Origin: Pelomonas sp051857475
GTDB taxonomy: Bacteria > Pseudomonadota > Gammaproteobacteria > Burkholderiales > Burkholderiaceae_C
Length of the DNA stretch: 64,000 bases
NCBI RefSeq assembly: GCF_051857475.1
Contig: NZ_JBPZGZ010000003.1
Span: 496,001-560,000 of the forward strand
Direction of reading: 5' to 3'
Positions within the stretch are counted from its first letter, which is position 1. Every line of letters starts with the position of its first letter. The notes below the pieces were generated by a model that did not search any database, was not told the origin of the DNA, and saw nothing but the letters and a program-made list of their open reading frames with translations. A program made the position numbers and the translations under genes. Of the stretch, positions 37,539 to 48,600 are shown piece by piece.

Positions 37539-38486
37539 TTAGTGCATGCGCCGCGGCGTCTTGGGCGGCTGCTCGGGTTCGGGATCGGGCTCGAAGTCGG
37601 GCGGCTCGCCGCCTTCCTCGTCGGCGGCGGGCAGGGCCCAGAAGAAGCGGTCGGGAATGACATTGCCCATGCCGGGGCGGAAGCCCGCGTCCAGCGACTG
37701 GTCCAGGAAGGACAGGGCCTCGCTGACGGCCGAGTGCAGTTCGGCGCCCACCGACAGCAGGGCCGCGAGGGCCGCCGACAGCGTGTCGCCGGAGCCGACG
37801 AAGGCGGTCTCGAAGCGCTCGAACTTCTCTCCCGTGATGGGGCCCTGGGCGTTGGCCAGCACGTTGTCCACGAACTGGTTGGGCAGCTGGATGCCGGTCA
37901 CCAGCACATGCTGGGCGCCGGCCTGGGCCGCGGCCACGGCCAGCTCGCGGGCCGACGGCGCGCGCTCGTTGTCCCAGTCGGGCAGCAGGAAGTCGGTCAT
38001 GGTCTTGTGGTTGCCCACCAGGACCGCCGTCTGCGGCAGCACCAGCTCGCGCACGGCGTCCAGATAGCTCTGCTGGTCGTCTTCGTCGATCCAGGCGACC
38101 GAGGGCAAATAAGTAACCAGAGGTACATCCGGATAGTCGCTCAGCACCTCGGCGACGGCGGCCACCGCCTCGGCGTTGCCGAGGAAGCCGACCTTCCAGG
38201 CGGTGATGGGCACGTCCTCGAGGATGTGGCGGGCCTGCTCGGCGACAGTGTCGGGATCGAGGTTCTCGTGCTCGAAGACCTCGGCCGTGTCGCGCAGCAC
38301 GACGGCCGTGACGACGGGCAGGCAGTGGGCCCCCATGGCCGCTATGGTGGCCACGTCGCCGGCCAGGCCACCGGCGCCGGAGGCGTCGCTGGCATTGAAA
38401 CTGAGCACACAGGCCGGCGGCGGGCTCTCCTGCTCGTCCTGGGGTTCATCGACCTCGGGGTCGGTGGTGAGGGGTGTTGGGCTCAT
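37539..38486 (-). CDS. thiD: Hydroxymethylpyrimidine/phosphomethylpyrimidine kinase
   Basis: ThiD phosphorylates HMP and HMP-P for thiamine synthesis (ribokinase-like fold). The 315-residue protein has NASDASGAGGLAGDV near the N-terminus (the usual form is SDxSGGAGIQAD) and a C-terminal catalytic loop GSGDTLSAALAALL with the catalytic Asp. Non-standard 25-residue N-terminal and Pro/Glu-rich C-terminal extensions flank it. The first motif reads GAGGLAGDV rather than GAGIQAD, so substrate use may be slightly altered. It heads a leftward thiD-hemL-mpl unit and is divergent from rubredoxin. Confidence 0.88.
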   Translation of the reverse strand: MSPTPLTTDPEVDEPQDEQESPPPACVLSFNASDASGAGGLAGDVATIAAMGAHCLPVVTAVVLRDTAEVFEHENLDPDTVAEQARHILEDVPITAWKVGFLGNAEAVAAVAEVLSDYPDVPLVTYLPSVAWIDEDDQQSYLDAVRELVLPQTAVLVGNHKTMTDFLLPDWDNERAPSARELAVAAAQAGAQHVLVTGIQLPNQFVDNVLANAQGPITGEKFERFETAFVGSGDTLSAALAALLSVGAELHSAVSEALSFLDQSLDAGFRPGMGNVIPDRFFWALPAADEEGGEPPDFEPDPEPEQPPKTPRRMH

Positions 38487-38646
38487 GGGAAGGTCGTTGC
38501 GGATGCGGTCAATTGGTGCCGCAAAGCGTGGAGTCTGCCGCTAAAAGGGCGCTTATGAGGCCCTGGGCACAGGCGTTTGCCCTCAGCATTGCGCTCTCGG
38601 GCCCTGGCTAGAATGATTCGATTGTAGTGAGCAAACTCTAAGCACC

Positions 38647-38820
38647 GTGAGCGAACCCAGTACCTGGATGTGCCTGATCTGTGGATGGATCTATGACGAA
38701 GCGACAGGCGATCCTGAGCATGGCATTGCGCCCGGCACCGCCTGGGCCGATGTGGACATGAACTGGACCTGCCCCGATTGCGGTGCCCGCAAAGAGGATT
38801 TTGAGATGGTGCGCATCTGA
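38647..38820 (+). CDS. Rubredoxin
   Basis: This 57-residue one-iron electron carrier begins at GTG 38647. Its iron ligands are in MCLICGWIYDEATGDPEHG and TCPDCGARKEDF, giving two CxxCG-type pairs, with GTAWADV between them as in all rubredoxins. It is found upstream of pilG in many beta- and gamma-proteobacteria, where it may be cotranscribed with the pil chemosensory genes. Partner reductase or oxidase is not in the window. Its promoter would lie in the 160 bp divergent gap to thiD, where a TAGAAT hexamer is seen near 38611. Confidence 0.95.
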   Translation: MSEPSTWMCLICGWIYDEATGDPEHGIAPGTAWADVDMNWTCPDCGARKEDFEMVRI

Positions 38821-38890
38821 CTCGGCCTCAAAAGCCTCACGGGGGGCCGAGAAGGCCTGACCCCGAGCTGAAGTTTCGAGGAGACGACGT

Positions 38891-39280
38891 TTGAACGAGC
38901 AAGTTTCCGGTGCGGGACCTACCCGCATCCTGGTCATCGACGACAGCAACACCATCCGCCGCAGCGCGGAGATTTTCCTGAAGCAGGGCGGCCATACGGT
39001 GGCCCTGGCGGAGGACGGCTTTGACGCGTTGGCCAAGCTGGGCGACTTTCATCCCGATCTCGTGTTCTGCGACATCCTGATGCCGCGCCTGGATGGCTAT
39101 CAGACCTGCGCCATCATCAAGCGCAACCCGCAGTTTTCGGGAGTGCCGGTGATCATGCTGTCGTCCAAGGACGGCCTCTTCGACAAGGCCCGCGGGCGCA
39201 TGGTGGGCTCGCAGGACTACCTGACCAAGCCTTTCACCAAGGACCAGCTGCTTCAGGCGGTGCTGCAGCACCGGCCCTGA
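38891..39280 (+). CDS. pilG: Response regulator PilG
   Basis: PilG is a stand-alone CheY-like receiver of the Pil-Chp system that promotes type IV pilus extension. It has 129 residues: VIDDSNTIRRSA, phosphoacceptor Asp61 in FCDILMPRLDGY, SSKDG, and the conserved Lys in LTKPF. It starts with TTG 38891 preceded by a strong GAGGAG ribosome site 7 bp before. No better ATG is available in frame before the receiver core. It opens the pilGHIJ-chpA gene run, 70 bp after rubredoxin. Confidence 0.92.
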   Translation: MNEQVSGAGPTRILVIDDSNTIRRSAEIFLKQGGHTVALAEDGFDALAKLGDFHPDLVFCDILMPRLDGYQTCAIIKRNPQFSGVPVIMLSSKDGLFDKARGRMVGSQDYLTKPFTKDQLLQAVLQHRP

Positions 39281-39306
39281 GAAGCACGTAAAGAAAGAGA
39301 ACTGCC

Positions 39307-39672
39307 ATGAGCATTCAGAACATCCTGCTGGTTGATGATTCCAAGACCGAACTGCATGCCCTTTCGGAGATGCTGGTCAAGCGCGGCTTCAATGTCCGCA
39401 CGGCCGAGAACGCCGAGGAAGCCATGAAGCGCCTGGCCGAAGGCAAGCCTGACCTGATCCTGATGGACGTCGTCATGCCGGGCCAGAACGGCTTCCAGCT
39501 GACCCGCGCCATCACCCGTGACGAGCGCTATATCGGCATCCCCATCATCATGTGCACCAGCAAGGGCCAGGAGACCGACAAGGTCTGGGGCATGCGCCAA
39601 GGCGCCAGCGACTATGTCGTCAAGCCCGTCAAGGCCGAAGAACTGCTGGCCAAGATCAAGGCTCTCGGCTGA
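39307..39672 (+). CDS. pilH: Response regulator PilH
   Basis: PilH is the second CheY-like receiver of Pil-Chp, thought to promote retraction or serve as a phosphate sink. The 121-residue protein has ILLVDDSKTELHAL, phosphoacceptor Asp54 in LILMDVVMPGQNG, TSKGQETDKVWGMRQGA, and Lys in VVKPVKAEELL. It has only a receiver and no output domain. It lies 26 bp after pilG and 2 bp before pilI. Confidence 0.92.
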   Translation: MSIQNILLVDDSKTELHALSEMLVKRGFNVRTAENAEEAMKRLAEGKPDLILMDVVMPGQNGFQLTRAITRDERYIGIPIIMCTSKGQETDKVWGMRQGASDYVVKPVKAEELLAKIKALG

Positions 39673-39674
39673 CC

Positions 39675-40205
39675 ATGGCAAACAAGACCGCACTCCGTGA
39701 GCTCCAGCAGCGCCTGGCCGAGCGCATGCAGGCCGCGCGTGAGCAGACGCTCATCGCGAACTGGCTGGCGGTCGAATGCGCCGGCGCGGGCCTGCTGTTC
39801 TCGCTGAAGCAGGCGAGCGAAATTTTCGCCCCCGTGCCGATCAAGCCGGTGCCCTATGCCAAGCCCTGGCTGGCTGGCGTGGCCAATCTGCGCGGCGGCC
39901 TGTTCACCGTGGTCGACCTGGCCGTGTATCTCGGCCTGCGCGACCCCACGCCCGGTCGCGCCGTGGCCGCAAACAGCCGCCTGGTGTCGCTGGGCAGCGA
40001 TCTGAATCTGAACTGCGCGCTGCTCGTGGACCGGTTGGCCGGCCTGCGAAGCGACGAGCAACTGCCGCTGGCGCCCCAGCAGCCCGCCGGGCCGCTGCCT
40101 CGCTTTGCCGGCCAGCTGCGCCGCGACGAAGCCGGCCGCAACTGGCAAGAAATCAATCTCGAGGCGTTGTCGCGGCAGGAGAATTTCCTGCACATCGTCG
40201 CGTGA
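39675..40205 (+). CDS. pilI: CheW-like coupling protein PilI
   Basis: This 176-residue CheW-domain protein links the receptor PilJ to the kinase ChpA. It has the CheW pattern LFSLKQASEIFAPVPIKPVPYAKPWLAGVANLRGG and later LNCALLVDRLAGLRS. The N-terminal 30 residues are an amphipathic helix (LRELQQRLAERMQAAREQ), as usual for PilI. ATG at 39675 follows the pilH stop by 2 bp. The longer upstream reading in the same frame overlaps pilH and is rejected. Confidence 0.92.
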   Translation: MANKTALRELQQRLAERMQAAREQTLIANWLAVECAGAGLLFSLKQASEIFAPVPIKPVPYAKPWLAGVANLRGGLFTVVDLAVYLGLRDPTPGRAVAANSRLVSLGSDLNLNCALLVDRLAGLRSDEQLPLAPQQPAGPLPRFAGQLRRDEAGRNWQEINLEALSRQENFLHIVA

Positions 40206-40286
40206 TGCACACATCTATTTCCAAGCTTACGAGCTCCGAGCCGCTTCAAAACGCGGACATCACAAACACTGAAGGACGAGGGTGAG

Positions 40287-42656
40287 ATGAGCCTGCTGGA
40301 CAAAATCAGGGGAAAGTCCGAAGCCGATGATCTGCCGCTGGCGCCGCCGGAAGGTGTCGACACGACCATCGATTCGCGCGGAAGCGCGGGCTTCGACGCC
40401 ACCCGCAATGCCGATTCCACGCTCGCCGGCGTGGAGATGCCGACGCAGATCTATCCGCGCACGGAAGCACCGTCCATCATTTCGCCGGCCGTGCCGACGG
40501 AGCCGGGCCCGAACAGCGAGTTCCCGCCCAGCAGCACGATGAATTTCGCGCCGACGACCCAGGCCGCCGACCCGACCATGCTGCCGACGCCCCAGGCGGC
40601 CACGGGCGCCGAGAAGCTGACCGACCTGTTCGGCCGCCACCGCCAGCGCGTGCTGACGGGTCTGGTCGCCCTCGGCCTGGTTGGTACGGCGGTCTCGGTC
40701 TCGCTGGTGCTGGCCAGCTCCAACCGCAGCGCGGCCCAGGTGCGTGCTTCCGGCCAGGCGCTGATGCATTCGCAGCGCATGGCCAAGTCCGTGTCCGCGG
40801 CCCTGGTGGGCAATCCGGCCGCCTTCGCCGAACTGCGCGAATCGGTCAGCACGCTGAGCGGCGTCGTCAACAACCTGCGCACCGGTGAAGGTGATCTGGC
40901 CAAGGCGCCCGATGCCGTGCAGCCGACGCTGGACGGCCTCAAGCCCCTGGTCGAGCGCGCCGAGAAGAACGGCAAGGTCGTGCAGGCCCAGGAAAAGATC
41001 CTGACCCAGGTGGGCCAGGCGCTGCGCGCCATCAACCGCCAGTCCAGCGACCTGCTGGAAAGCGCCGAGGCCGTGTCATCTCAAGCCCTGCAGATCGGTT
41101 CTTCGGCGGGTGAAGTCTCCGCGGTCGGTCAGCTCGTGATGCTGACCCAGCGTATCGGCAAGAGCGCCAACGAATTCCTGACGCAGGAAGGCGTGAGCCC
41201 CGAAGCCGTGTTCCTGCTGGGCAAGGACTTGAACTCCTTCAAGCTCATCACCGAGGCCCTGATCAGCGGCAGCCCCGAGCTGCGCCTGAACGCCGCGCGT
41301 GACCCGCAGCTGAAGGAACGCCTGCAGACCCTGCTCAAGCAGTACGAGCAGACCCGCACGCAGGCCTCCGCCATTCTGGGCAACCTGCAGGGCCTGGTGT
41401 CGGCTCGTGAAGCCCAGACGGCCATCCTGAACGACTCCGAACCGCTGCGCAAAGGCCTGGAGCAGACCGCTGCCGAGCTGGAAAAGTCCGGCGGTGCCGG
41501 TGCCGGCCTCATCATCCTGCTGATCCTGTCCCTGGCCGCCCTGATCGTCGGCGCCGTCGGCTTCCTGCGGCTCTACCTGGCCGACCAGGCCGGTCGTGCC
41601 GAGCTTGCCGAAGCCCAGCGCCGCGAAGCGGAGGCGCAAGAGCAAGAAGCCAAGCGCGTCAACGACGCCAACCAGGCCGCCATTCTGCGTTTGATGAACG
41701 AACTGGCCAGCGTCGCTGAAGGTGACCTGACACAGCAAGCCACGGTGACGGAAGACATCACCGGCGCGATCGCCGACTCCGTGAACTACACGGTGGAGGA
41801 ACTGCGCAACCTGGTCGGCCAGGTGCAGGCCACGGCAGCCCGCGTGACGGACACGACCGGCGCGGTGGACCAGACGTCCACCGACCTGCTGGCCGCTTCC
41901 AAGGAACAGCTGCACGAGATCCGCGCCACCGGCGAGGCTGTGCTCGGCATGGCGGGTCGAATCACCGAGGTGTCCGCGCAGGCGCAGACGACGGCCGATG
42001 TGGCACGTCAAAGCCGTCAGGCCGCTGAACAAGGCTTGTCCGCGATGCAGAACAACATCGCTGGTATGAACACCATCCGTGACTCCATCCAGGAGACCTC
42101 CAAGCGCATCAAGCGACTGGGCGAGTCTTCTCAGGAAATCGGCGAGATCACGGAGCTGATCTCGGACATTACGGAACAGACGAACGTGCTGGCTCTGAAC
42201 GCGGCCATTCAGGCAGCGTCTGCCGGTGAAGCCGGTCGCGGCTTCTCGGTGGTTGCGGAAGAAGTGCAGCGACTGGCCGAACGCTCCGGCGATGCCACGC
42301 GCCGAATCGCCGCGCTGGTGAAGACCATTCAGACCGACACCCACGACGCGGTGGCCGCCATGGAGCGCTCGACGCGCGGTGTGGTGGAAGGTACGCAACT
42401 GTCTGACGCGGCCGGTAAAGCCCTGGAAGACATCGACAGCGTGTCGCGCCAACTGGACAGCCTGATCGGACAGATCTCGACCCAGGCGCAGCAGGAAGCG
42501 GAGCATGCCAACGAAGTGGCGTCCAACATCCAGCACATCTTCGCGGTGACCGAGCAGACGTCGGAGGGCACGCGCTCTACCGCCCAGATGGTGCATGAGC
42601 TGTCCCGCTCTGCCGAGGCGCTGCGCACGTCCGTTTCCCGATTCAAGGTCGCTTGA
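40287..42656 (+). CDS. pilJ: Methyl-accepting chemoreceptor PilJ
   Basis: This 789-residue receptor is the input of the Pil-Chp system. An N-terminal cytoplasmic extension of about 120 residues, rich in Pro, Thr and Ala, is longer than that of the Pseudomonas PilJ. TM1 (about 122-146) is followed by a periplasmic helical sensing domain with PilJ-type repeats (ASGQALMHSQRMAKSVS). TM2 lies at about 405-430. A HAMP segment then leads to the cytoplasmic signalling hairpin with tip ITEQTNVLALNAAIQAASAGE and VVAEEVQRLAERSG. It ends just 32 bp before the chpA ATG. Confidence 0.92.
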   Translation: MSLLDKIRGKSEADDLPLAPPEGVDTTIDSRGSAGFDATRNADSTLAGVEMPTQIYPRTEAPSIISPAVPTEPGPNSEFPPSSTMNFAPTTQAADPTMLPTPQAATGAEKLTDLFGRHRQRVLTGLVALGLVGTAVSVSLVLASSNRSAAQVRASGQALMHSQRMAKSVSAALVGNPAAFAELRESVSTLSGVVNNLRTGEGDLAKAPDAVQPTLDGLKPLVERAEKNGKVVQAQEKILTQVGQALRAINRQSSDLLESAEAVSSQALQIGSSAGEVSAVGQLVMLTQRIGKSANEFLTQEGVSPEAVFLLGKDLNSFKLITEALISGSPELRLNAARDPQLKERLQTLLKQYEQTRTQASAILGNLQGLVSAREAQTAILNDSEPLRKGLEQTAAELEKSGGAGAGLIILLILSLAALIVGAVGFLRLYLADQAGRAELAEAQRREAEAQEQEAKRVNDANQAAILRLMNELASVAEGDLTQQATVTEDITGAIADSVNYTVEELRNLVGQVQATAARVTDTTGAVDQTSTDLLAASKEQLHEIRATGEAVLGMAGRITEVSAQAQTTADVARQSRQAAEQGLSAMQNNIAGMNTIRDSIQETSKRIKRLGESSQEIGEITELISDITEQTNVLALNAAIQAASAGEAGRGFSVVAEEVQRLAERSGDATRRIAALVKTIQTDTHDAVAAMERSTRGVVEGTQLSDAAGKALEDIDSVSRQLDSLIGQISTQAQQEAEHANEVASNIQHIFAVTEQTSEGTRSTAQMVHELSRSAEALRTSVSRFKVA

Positions 42657-42688
42657 CCGACCCCCGCACCGAGCGAGAAAGCCCACGC

Positions 42689-45600
42689 ATGGACAGCTCC
42701 CTGCGAGACTCCGAACTCCCGGCCGACCTCAGCCCACTGGCGTGGGTTCAGGAGGAATTGCGCCGCTCCCTGGAGACGGTGCACAAGACCCTGCGCCGTC
42801 ATGTGCGCGATGGCAGTGGCGACAACCGCCTCGCCGCTTTCGGCAGCGACGCCCAGCCCAGCGTGCCACTGCAGCAGGCCTCTGCGCAGTTGCACCAGGT
42901 CAGCGGCGTGCTGTCCCTGGTCGGCCTGCCGGCCGGTGCCAGCGTGCTGCGCGCCGCCGAAACCGCCGTCGCGCGCCTGGCCGAGAAGCCGCTGGAGGTG
43001 GAAGCCAGCACCGTCGACATCATCGAACGTGCCGACTTCGCGCTGATGGCCTATGTCGCCCGCCTGCTGGCCGGCAACAAGACCTCGCCGCTGGCCCTGT
43101 ATCCGGGCTATCGCGCGCTGCAGCAGCTCAACAATGCCGAGCGCATCCATCCGGCCGACCTCTGGCAGTACGACTGGTCCTGGCGCAGCATTGCGCCGGA
43201 GGCCGGCGTGCAGCCGCGTTCGGCCGAGGCTGTGCGTGCGCCGTTCGAAGCCGCCTTGCTGCGCCATATGCGCGAGCCCAGCCCGGCGCATGCGACCAAT
43301 CTGTCAGGCCTGTGCGCCGGTCTGGCCGCGTCCCTGCCGGCGGGTGCGACGCGCACCCTGTGGCAACTTGCCGCCGCCGTTTTCGAGGGCCAGGCCCTCA
43401 AGCTGATCGGCAGCGACGCCTATACCAAGCGCCTGGGCTCCAAGCTGCTGCACGAGCTGCGCGTGGTCGGCCACGGCGACCAGGGCAGCGACCCGGCGCG
43501 CGATCGCCTGGCCCAGGACCTGCTGTTCTTCTGCGCCCAATGTCGCCTGGCCCGAGGGGCCGGCCCGCGCCTGGCCGCCGTCCACGAGGCCTACCGCCTG
43601 ACCGAAGAGCATTCCGGCGACTATGAAGACGCCAGCCTTGGTCGCATCGATCCGGCCTGGGTCGCCCAGGCCAAGCGCCGCGTCATGGCGGCCAAGGAAA
43701 GCTGGTCCAGTGCTGCCGAAGGTGACCAGCATCGCCTGGCCAGCCTGGATGAGCAGTTCGCGGCCCTCGCCGAGTCCCTGACGCGCCTGTTCCCGAGCGG
43801 CGAGGTGCTGGCCCAGACCCTGCAGCGCGCCGTCGTCGCGACCCTGCGTTCGCGCAGCACGCCGCCGCCGGCCCTGGCGATGGAAGTCGCGACCAGCCTG
43901 CTCTATGTCGAAGCCGCGCTGGAAGACGCTGCCTTCGACCAGCCCGAGCAGGCCGACCGCGTGCGCCGCCTGGCCCGCCGCGTCGAGGCCGTCGCCCACG
44001 GCCAGACGCCCGAGCCGCTGGAAGATTGGATGGAGGACCTGTACCGCCGGGTCTCCGATCGCCAGACCCTGGGCAGCGTCGTGCATGAGTTGCGCGCCAG
44101 CCTCTCGGAAGTCGAGAAGCAGTGCGATGAGTATTTCCGTGACCCGACCCAGCGCGAGCTGCTGATCCCCGTGCCCGGCCAGTTGCAGGCCATGCGCGGC
44201 GTGCTCAGCGTGCTGGGCCTGGACCAAGCCGCCCAGGCCACGGTTCGCATGCGTGACGAGGTCGACGGCCTCGCCAGCACCGAGATCGACTTCAACCGCC
44301 CCGGCGCGCGCGACGTCTTCGAGCGCCTGGCCAACAACCTGGGCGCCCTCGGCTTCCTGATCGACATGTTGAGCGTGCAGCCGGCCCTGGCCAAGCGCAT
44401 GTTCCAGTTCGACGATGCCAGCGGCCGCCTGGACGCCGTCATGGGCCGCCGTGAAGGCGCCGTCGAGCTGCCCAGCTTCGAAGCCAGCGGCTTCCACGTT
44501 GACCTGGGCGACGAATCGCCCGAAGTCGCCGCGCCGTCCTACGAGGCCACCCAGCCGCTGCGCGTCGACTTCGGCTCGCTCGACCTGCCCGACCTCAGCC
44601 TGCCCGACGTCGACCTGTCGCAGCCCGTGGCTGCTCCCGCTCCCGTTGTCGCTCCCCCGCCGCCCGCGCCTGCACCCGCGCCCAGCGTCGCCGACGACCC
44701 GGAGATGCGCGAGATCTTCCTCGAGGAAGCCGACGAGGTCATCGGCAATGCCCGTGCCGCGCTGGCCGAACTGCGCGAAGCGCCGGCCGATCACGGCCAG
44801 CTGACCGTCGTGCGCCGCGCCTTCCATACGCTGAAGGGCAGCGCCCGCATGGTGGGCCTCGACGCCTTCGGCGAAGGCGCCTGGGCCTGCGAGCAGCTCT
44901 ACAACGCCCGCCTCGCCGAGGCGACGCCGCAGGCCGACAAGGCCCTGCTGGGCTTCACGACCGAAGCCCTGGACTATTTCGCCCATTGGCGCGAGCAGAT
45001 CGCCGGCACCGAGCCGGGCCAGAGCTCGCCCGATCCGGTGCGCCACAGCGCCGATTCGCTGCGGCTGCATGGCCAATACCTGCCGTTGCAGGCAGCCATG
45101 GCCGAATCCGCGGAACCGTCCCTGGACGAGACCGCTGTGCCCGAGGCCGTCGAACGTGGCCCGGAGGCCATGGCCGAGCCGGCGCCCGAACCCCTCGTCG
45201 CCGCGCTGCCGGCCGAGATGGAGGAAACGCCGCCGCTGGCGCCGGACTTCGTTCTCGAACTGGCTGCTCCGGCCAGCGAGGAGCAGGTCGAGGCCGAAGC
45301 CGCCCTGGCCTCGCCGGACGTTGTGCTGGACTTCGCGCCGACCGAGGTGCCCGTCGAGGAGGAAGCGGTCGTCGAATTCGGCGCGCATGCGCCGACCGAA
45401 CCCCTGCCCCTGCCGGTCATGCCCGACGAAGAGCCGACGCTGGCCAACTTCGCCGTCACGCTGGACCTGGACGAACCCGAGGCCGTGGTGACCGCCGAGC
45501 CCGTGGGCGAAGTTCCGGTGCGTCCGGAAGAGACCACGCTGGCCATGGCCAGGCTGCTCGAGGCCGACGAAGAAGAGGTCGTGGAGGCCGTGGAGCCGGC

Positions 45601-48600
45601 AGCGCCGGTGCTCAGCCTGGTCACGGCGCCCGAACCCGAGCCGGAGATCGAGTCCATCGACCCCGACGAAGGCTTCAAGGTCATCGGCCCGCTGCGCATC
45701 AGCATCGCGCTGTTCAACATCTTCCTCAACGAAGCCGACGAGCTGTCGCGCAAGTTGTCCGTCAGCCTGGCCGAATGGGCCGTCGAGCTCAGCTCGCCGG
45801 TGCCGCAGAGCTGCGAGGTGCAGGCCCATGCCCTGGCCGGCAATGCGGCCACCGTGGGCTATGAAGAGCTGTCGGCGCTGGCCCGCGAACTCGAGCACAC
45901 GCTGGGCCGTGCCCAGCGCGCCATCCGCTACGAGCCGGCCGATGCCGAGCTCTTCGTCCGCGCTGCCGACGACATCCGCCGCCTGCTGCACCAGTTCGCC
46001 GCCGGCTTCCTGAAGCCCAACGACCCCGAGGTGCTCGCCCAGCTGCACGCCTACGAGCCGCAGGAGGAGTCCTTCACCGCGGACGCCGTGCTGGATCCGA
46101 TGCCTCTGCACGCGCTGGACGACACCGTGGCCGGCGACCTGGATGTGCAGGCGACCGTGGCCGCAGAGCTGCCCGAGCCGGAGATCATCGAAGTCGCCGA
46201 GCCGGTCGAGGTTGTCGAAGTTGTCGAGCCCGCCGTCGAGACGGTGGCAGAACCCGTCGTCGAAGCCGAGCCCATCGACGAACCGGTCATCGAGCCGGTC
46301 GCCGAAGTCCAGCCCGAACCGGAACCCGAGCCTGTGCCGGAGACGGTGGCCGCATCCCTGCCGGTGCCGACAGCCGACGAGGCCGAGCCCGAGCCCGGCC
46401 TGCCCGACCACATCGAGCCCGACCTCTATCCGATCTTCGAAGAGGAAGGCCGCGACCTGCTGGAACAACTGCATGGCGCGTTGCGCGACTGGCTGGCCCA
46501 TCCGGGCGAGCTGGGCCGCTCCGACGCCTGCATGCGTGCCCTGCACACCTTCAAGGGCGGTGCCCGTCTTGCCGGGGCGATGCGCCTGGGCGAGCAGGCC
46601 CACCACCTGGAATCCGCCATCGAGGACCTGCTGCGTGCCGGCAGCGCCGACCGTGGCCAGGTGCAGGCCCTGCAGCACGAAGGCGATGCCCTGGAGCACG
46701 CCTTCGAGGAACTCGGCCGCCGCCTGGCGACTGCCGCGGCCATGCCGGCCGCGCCGGCCGTCGTCGCGCCGCCGCCGCCCGCACCCGCTGCCAAGCCGCA
46801 GTTGGTGGTCGAGACACCGGCGCCCGAAGTCGAACACGCGCTGCCCGAGATCGCCGAAGCCGACGTGCGGCCGGTCGCCTCCACCTTTGTCGACAGGCCG
46901 GCAGAGCCGGCCCGCGACATCGACTGGAGCCGCTTCACCGACACCGCAGAAATCGCCGCCGGCGGCGACAACCTCGCCATCGGCCAGGCCCTGGTGCGCG
47001 TGCGCGGCAGCCTGTTGGAACGCATGGCCACCCAGGCCGGCGAGGTCAGCATCCGCCGCGCGCGGATGGAGTCCGAGCTGGTCCAGATGAAGGGTTCGCT
47101 GCACGACCTGGACGACAACCTGGACCGCATCCGCGCCCAGTTGCGCGAGCTGGAACTGCAGGCCGAAGCCCAGATGCACATCCAGCAGGAGATGGCACAG
47201 CAGGGTGGCCGCGAGTTCGACCCGCTCGAGTTCGACCGCTACACCCGCTTCCAGGAACTGACCCGCATGCTGGCCGAGTCGGTCGGCGACGTGGCCACCC
47301 TGCAGCGTTCGCTGGGCCGCAACGTGCAGACCGGCGAAGACGAACTGGCCGCCCAGTCGCGTCTGACGCGCGAACTGCAGGACGACCTGCTGCGCACCCG
47401 CCTCGTGGATTTCGATTCCATCGGCGAGCGCATGCACCGCGTGGTTCGCCAGGCCTCGCGCGACAGCGGCAAGCAGGTCAAGCTGGAAATCGTCGGCGGC
47501 CAGACCGAACTGGACCGCTCGGTGCTGGAACGGACCGCCGGTGCCTTCGAGCATTTGCTGCGCAACAGCGTCGCCCATGGCATCGAGACGCCTGAGGCGC
47601 GCACGGCAGCCGGCAAGGATCCGGTCGGCACGCTGCGCATCGAGGTCAGCCAGCATGGCAACGAAGTGCTGCTGAACTTCTCGGACAACGGTGCCGGCCT
47701 GAACCTCGCCCGCATCCGCGAGCGTGGCCTGCAGCTGGGCCTCATCTCGGCCGATGCAGAGCCCGATGACGCCCAGCTCAAGCGCCTGATCTTTGCGCCG
47801 GGCTTCTCGACCGCCAGCCAGATCACCGAGCTCAGCGGCCGGGGTATCGGCATGGACGTCGTGCGTGCCGAAGTCGGTACGCTGGGCGGCACCATCGAGA
47901 CCACGTCGACGAGCGGCCAGGGCACCAGCTTCCTGCTGCGCCTGCCGCTGACCACCGCGCTGACCCAGGTCGTGCTGCTGCGCAGCGCCGACCAGGTCAT
48001 CGCCGTGCCTGCGGCCCTGATGGCCTCTGTGCAGCGCGTGCCGGTCGATGCGGTCGAGGCCGCCTACGCCACCGGCAAGCTGCAGCATGGTGGCGCCGAC
48101 ATGCCGTTCTACTGGCTGGGCGGCCTGCTCGGCCACGCCGGCCGCGGCCATGTGCACGGACGCCACACCCACGTCGTGCTGGTGCGCAGCGCCCAGGGCG
48201 CCCTGGCCCTGCACGTCGATGAAGTGATCGGCAACCAGGAAGTCGTGGTCAAGAACCTCGGCGCCCAGCTCAACCGCGTGCCGGGCCTGGCGGGCATCAG
48301 CCTGCTGGCTTCGGGCGAAGTGGCCCTGATCTACAACGTCGTCGCGCTGGCCGACTGGTATGGCCTGGACGCCCAGGCCCGACTGCAGGCGGCACATGCC
48401 ATCGCCCACGGCGAGGTGCCGCAGCAGCAGGTCGTGTCCGTCGTCGAAACCGTCACGCAGGCGCCGCTGGTGCTGGTCGTCGACGATTCGCTGACGGTGC
48501 GCCGCGTGACCCAGCGCTTCCTGGAGCGTGTCGGCCTGCGCGTCATGCTGGCCAAGGACGGCCTGGATGCGATGGAGAAGCTGTCGGCCGACGAATTGCC

